Source: Hymenobacter sedentarius
GTDB taxonomy: Bacteria > Bacteroidota > Bacteroidia > Cytophagales > Hymenobacteraceae
Length of the DNA stretch: 64,000 bases
Assembly: GCF_001507645.1 (NCBI RefSeq)
Contig: NZ_CP013909.1
Location: forward strand, 4,402,001 to 4,466,000
Reading direction: 5' to 3'
Part shown: one piece after another, positions 63,703 through 64,000 of the stretch
Layout: every line of letters begins with the position of its first letter
Position numbering within the stretch: the stretch's first letter is position 1
Made by a program: the position numbers and the translations under genes
The notes under the pieces: model-generated
What the model saw: only the letters and a program-made list of their open reading frames with translations
Told to the model about the DNA's origin: nothing
Database searches by the model: none

Positions 63703-63741
63703 TAGCTCAACCTCTGCCGCGCCTGGCCGTTTAAGCCGGCC

Positions 63742-64000
63742 ATGATGCCTTATTTGATTTTCTTGGCCGTGGTGGCGGCCATTAGCTACGCCTTTTACCG
63801 CTACGCCACCGCCGATTCGCGTCGGCGCTCGGCCGTGCTGGCCCAGGAGTTTCCAGCGGCCTGGCGGCAGATTCTGACCGAGCGGGTGGCTTTTTACCTG
63901 TCGCTCACCAAAAACGAAAAGACTCGCTTCGAGAAGCAAGTGCAAGTGTTTTTGGCTAGCACCCGCATCACGGGCGTGCAAACCGAAGTGGACGATACCA
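63742..64000 (+). CDS. MtfA-like zinc peptidase (M90), N-terminal part cut by window edge
   Basis: Open from the ATG at 63742 (MMPYLIFLAVVAAISYAFYRY) to the window end, 86 codons. An N-terminal membrane helix is followed by FPAAWRQILTERVAFYLSLTKNEKTRFEKQVQVFLASTRITGVQTEVDD, which matches the start of the MtfA/DUF980 peptidase domain. In E. coli MtfA interacts with the Mlc repressor and is a zinc aminopeptidase; the HEVAH-type active site lies beyond the window. The IS inserted 37 bp upstream and may affect its promoter. Confidence 0.7.
   Translation, partial: MMPYLIFLAVVAAISYAFYRYATADSRRRSAVLAQEFPAAWRQILTERVAFYLSLTKNEKTRFEKQVQVFLASTRITGVQTEVDDT

Overview
The window is a high-GC chromosomal segment of a Bacteroidota bacterium, most likely Hymenobacter or a close Cytophagales relative. 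Supporting signs are a SusC/SusD pair, proteins with type IX secretion (T9SS) C-terminal signals, a PorP/SprF protein, a three-gene succinate dehydrogenase of the b558 type, TAnnTTTG-type promoter boxes close to start codons, little use of Shine-Dalgarno sequences, and many palindromic intergenic repeats. The genus is inferred from style and not proven. No rRNA, tRNA or CRISPR array was seen.

Layout. 1-7.7 kb: the 5' end of a TonB-dependent receptor divergent from an AraC-type regulator, a berberine-bridge-type FAD oxidoreductase, four proteins of unknown function, and a PaaN-type aldehyde dehydrogenase. 8-17.1 kb: a secreted subtilase with a T9SS tail, an intact umuD followed by a wrecked umuC, then a DUF2459 protein, a DUF71 ATP-pyrophosphatase, a family 2 glycosyltransferase, a membrane protein, an EcsC protein and a TPR lipoprotein. 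17.2-26.2 kb: a glycan-utilisation block (GH92 glycosidase, DUF218 protein, SusD, SusC). It is bracketed by two direct copies of an aconitase 3' end with its terminator. The left copy is a relic joined to the first codons of an IS5-type transposase; the right copy belongs to the intact aconitase gene.

28.8-35.7 kb is housekeeping: a TlpA-like lipoprotein, universal stress protein, cytochrome P450, small zinc-ribbon protein, polyprenyl synthase, and an alpha/beta hydrolase overlapping folK. 35.9-50.6 kb is a T9SS cargo region: a 1629-residue surface protein with seven 93-residue repeats, its probable SprF-type partner, then (after a membrane glycosyltransferase and fabD) two tandem paralogous cargo proteins of 982 and 988 residues. 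50.9-54.6 kb holds sdhCAB. 55-64 kb holds two MFS transporters, an FMN reductase, a DUF2062 protein, a BrkB/YihY protein, a DbpA-like helicase, a predicted outer-membrane protein whose stop codon is the insertion site of a complete IS5-family element, and the start of an MtfA-like peptidase.

How the parts fit. The GH92/SusCD genes should bind, import and trim mannose-rich glycans. The type B cargo proteins plus SprF suggest surface adhesion or gliding. Aconitase and succinate dehydrogenase are TCA-cycle enzymes. I found no clearly new molecular system. The most noteworthy observations are the aconitase-tail/IS junction bounding the glycan block, the decayed umuC beside an intact umuD with a clean operator-like palindrome, a gene-conversion tract between the tandem cargo paralogs, and a nested pair of palindromic repeat elements.
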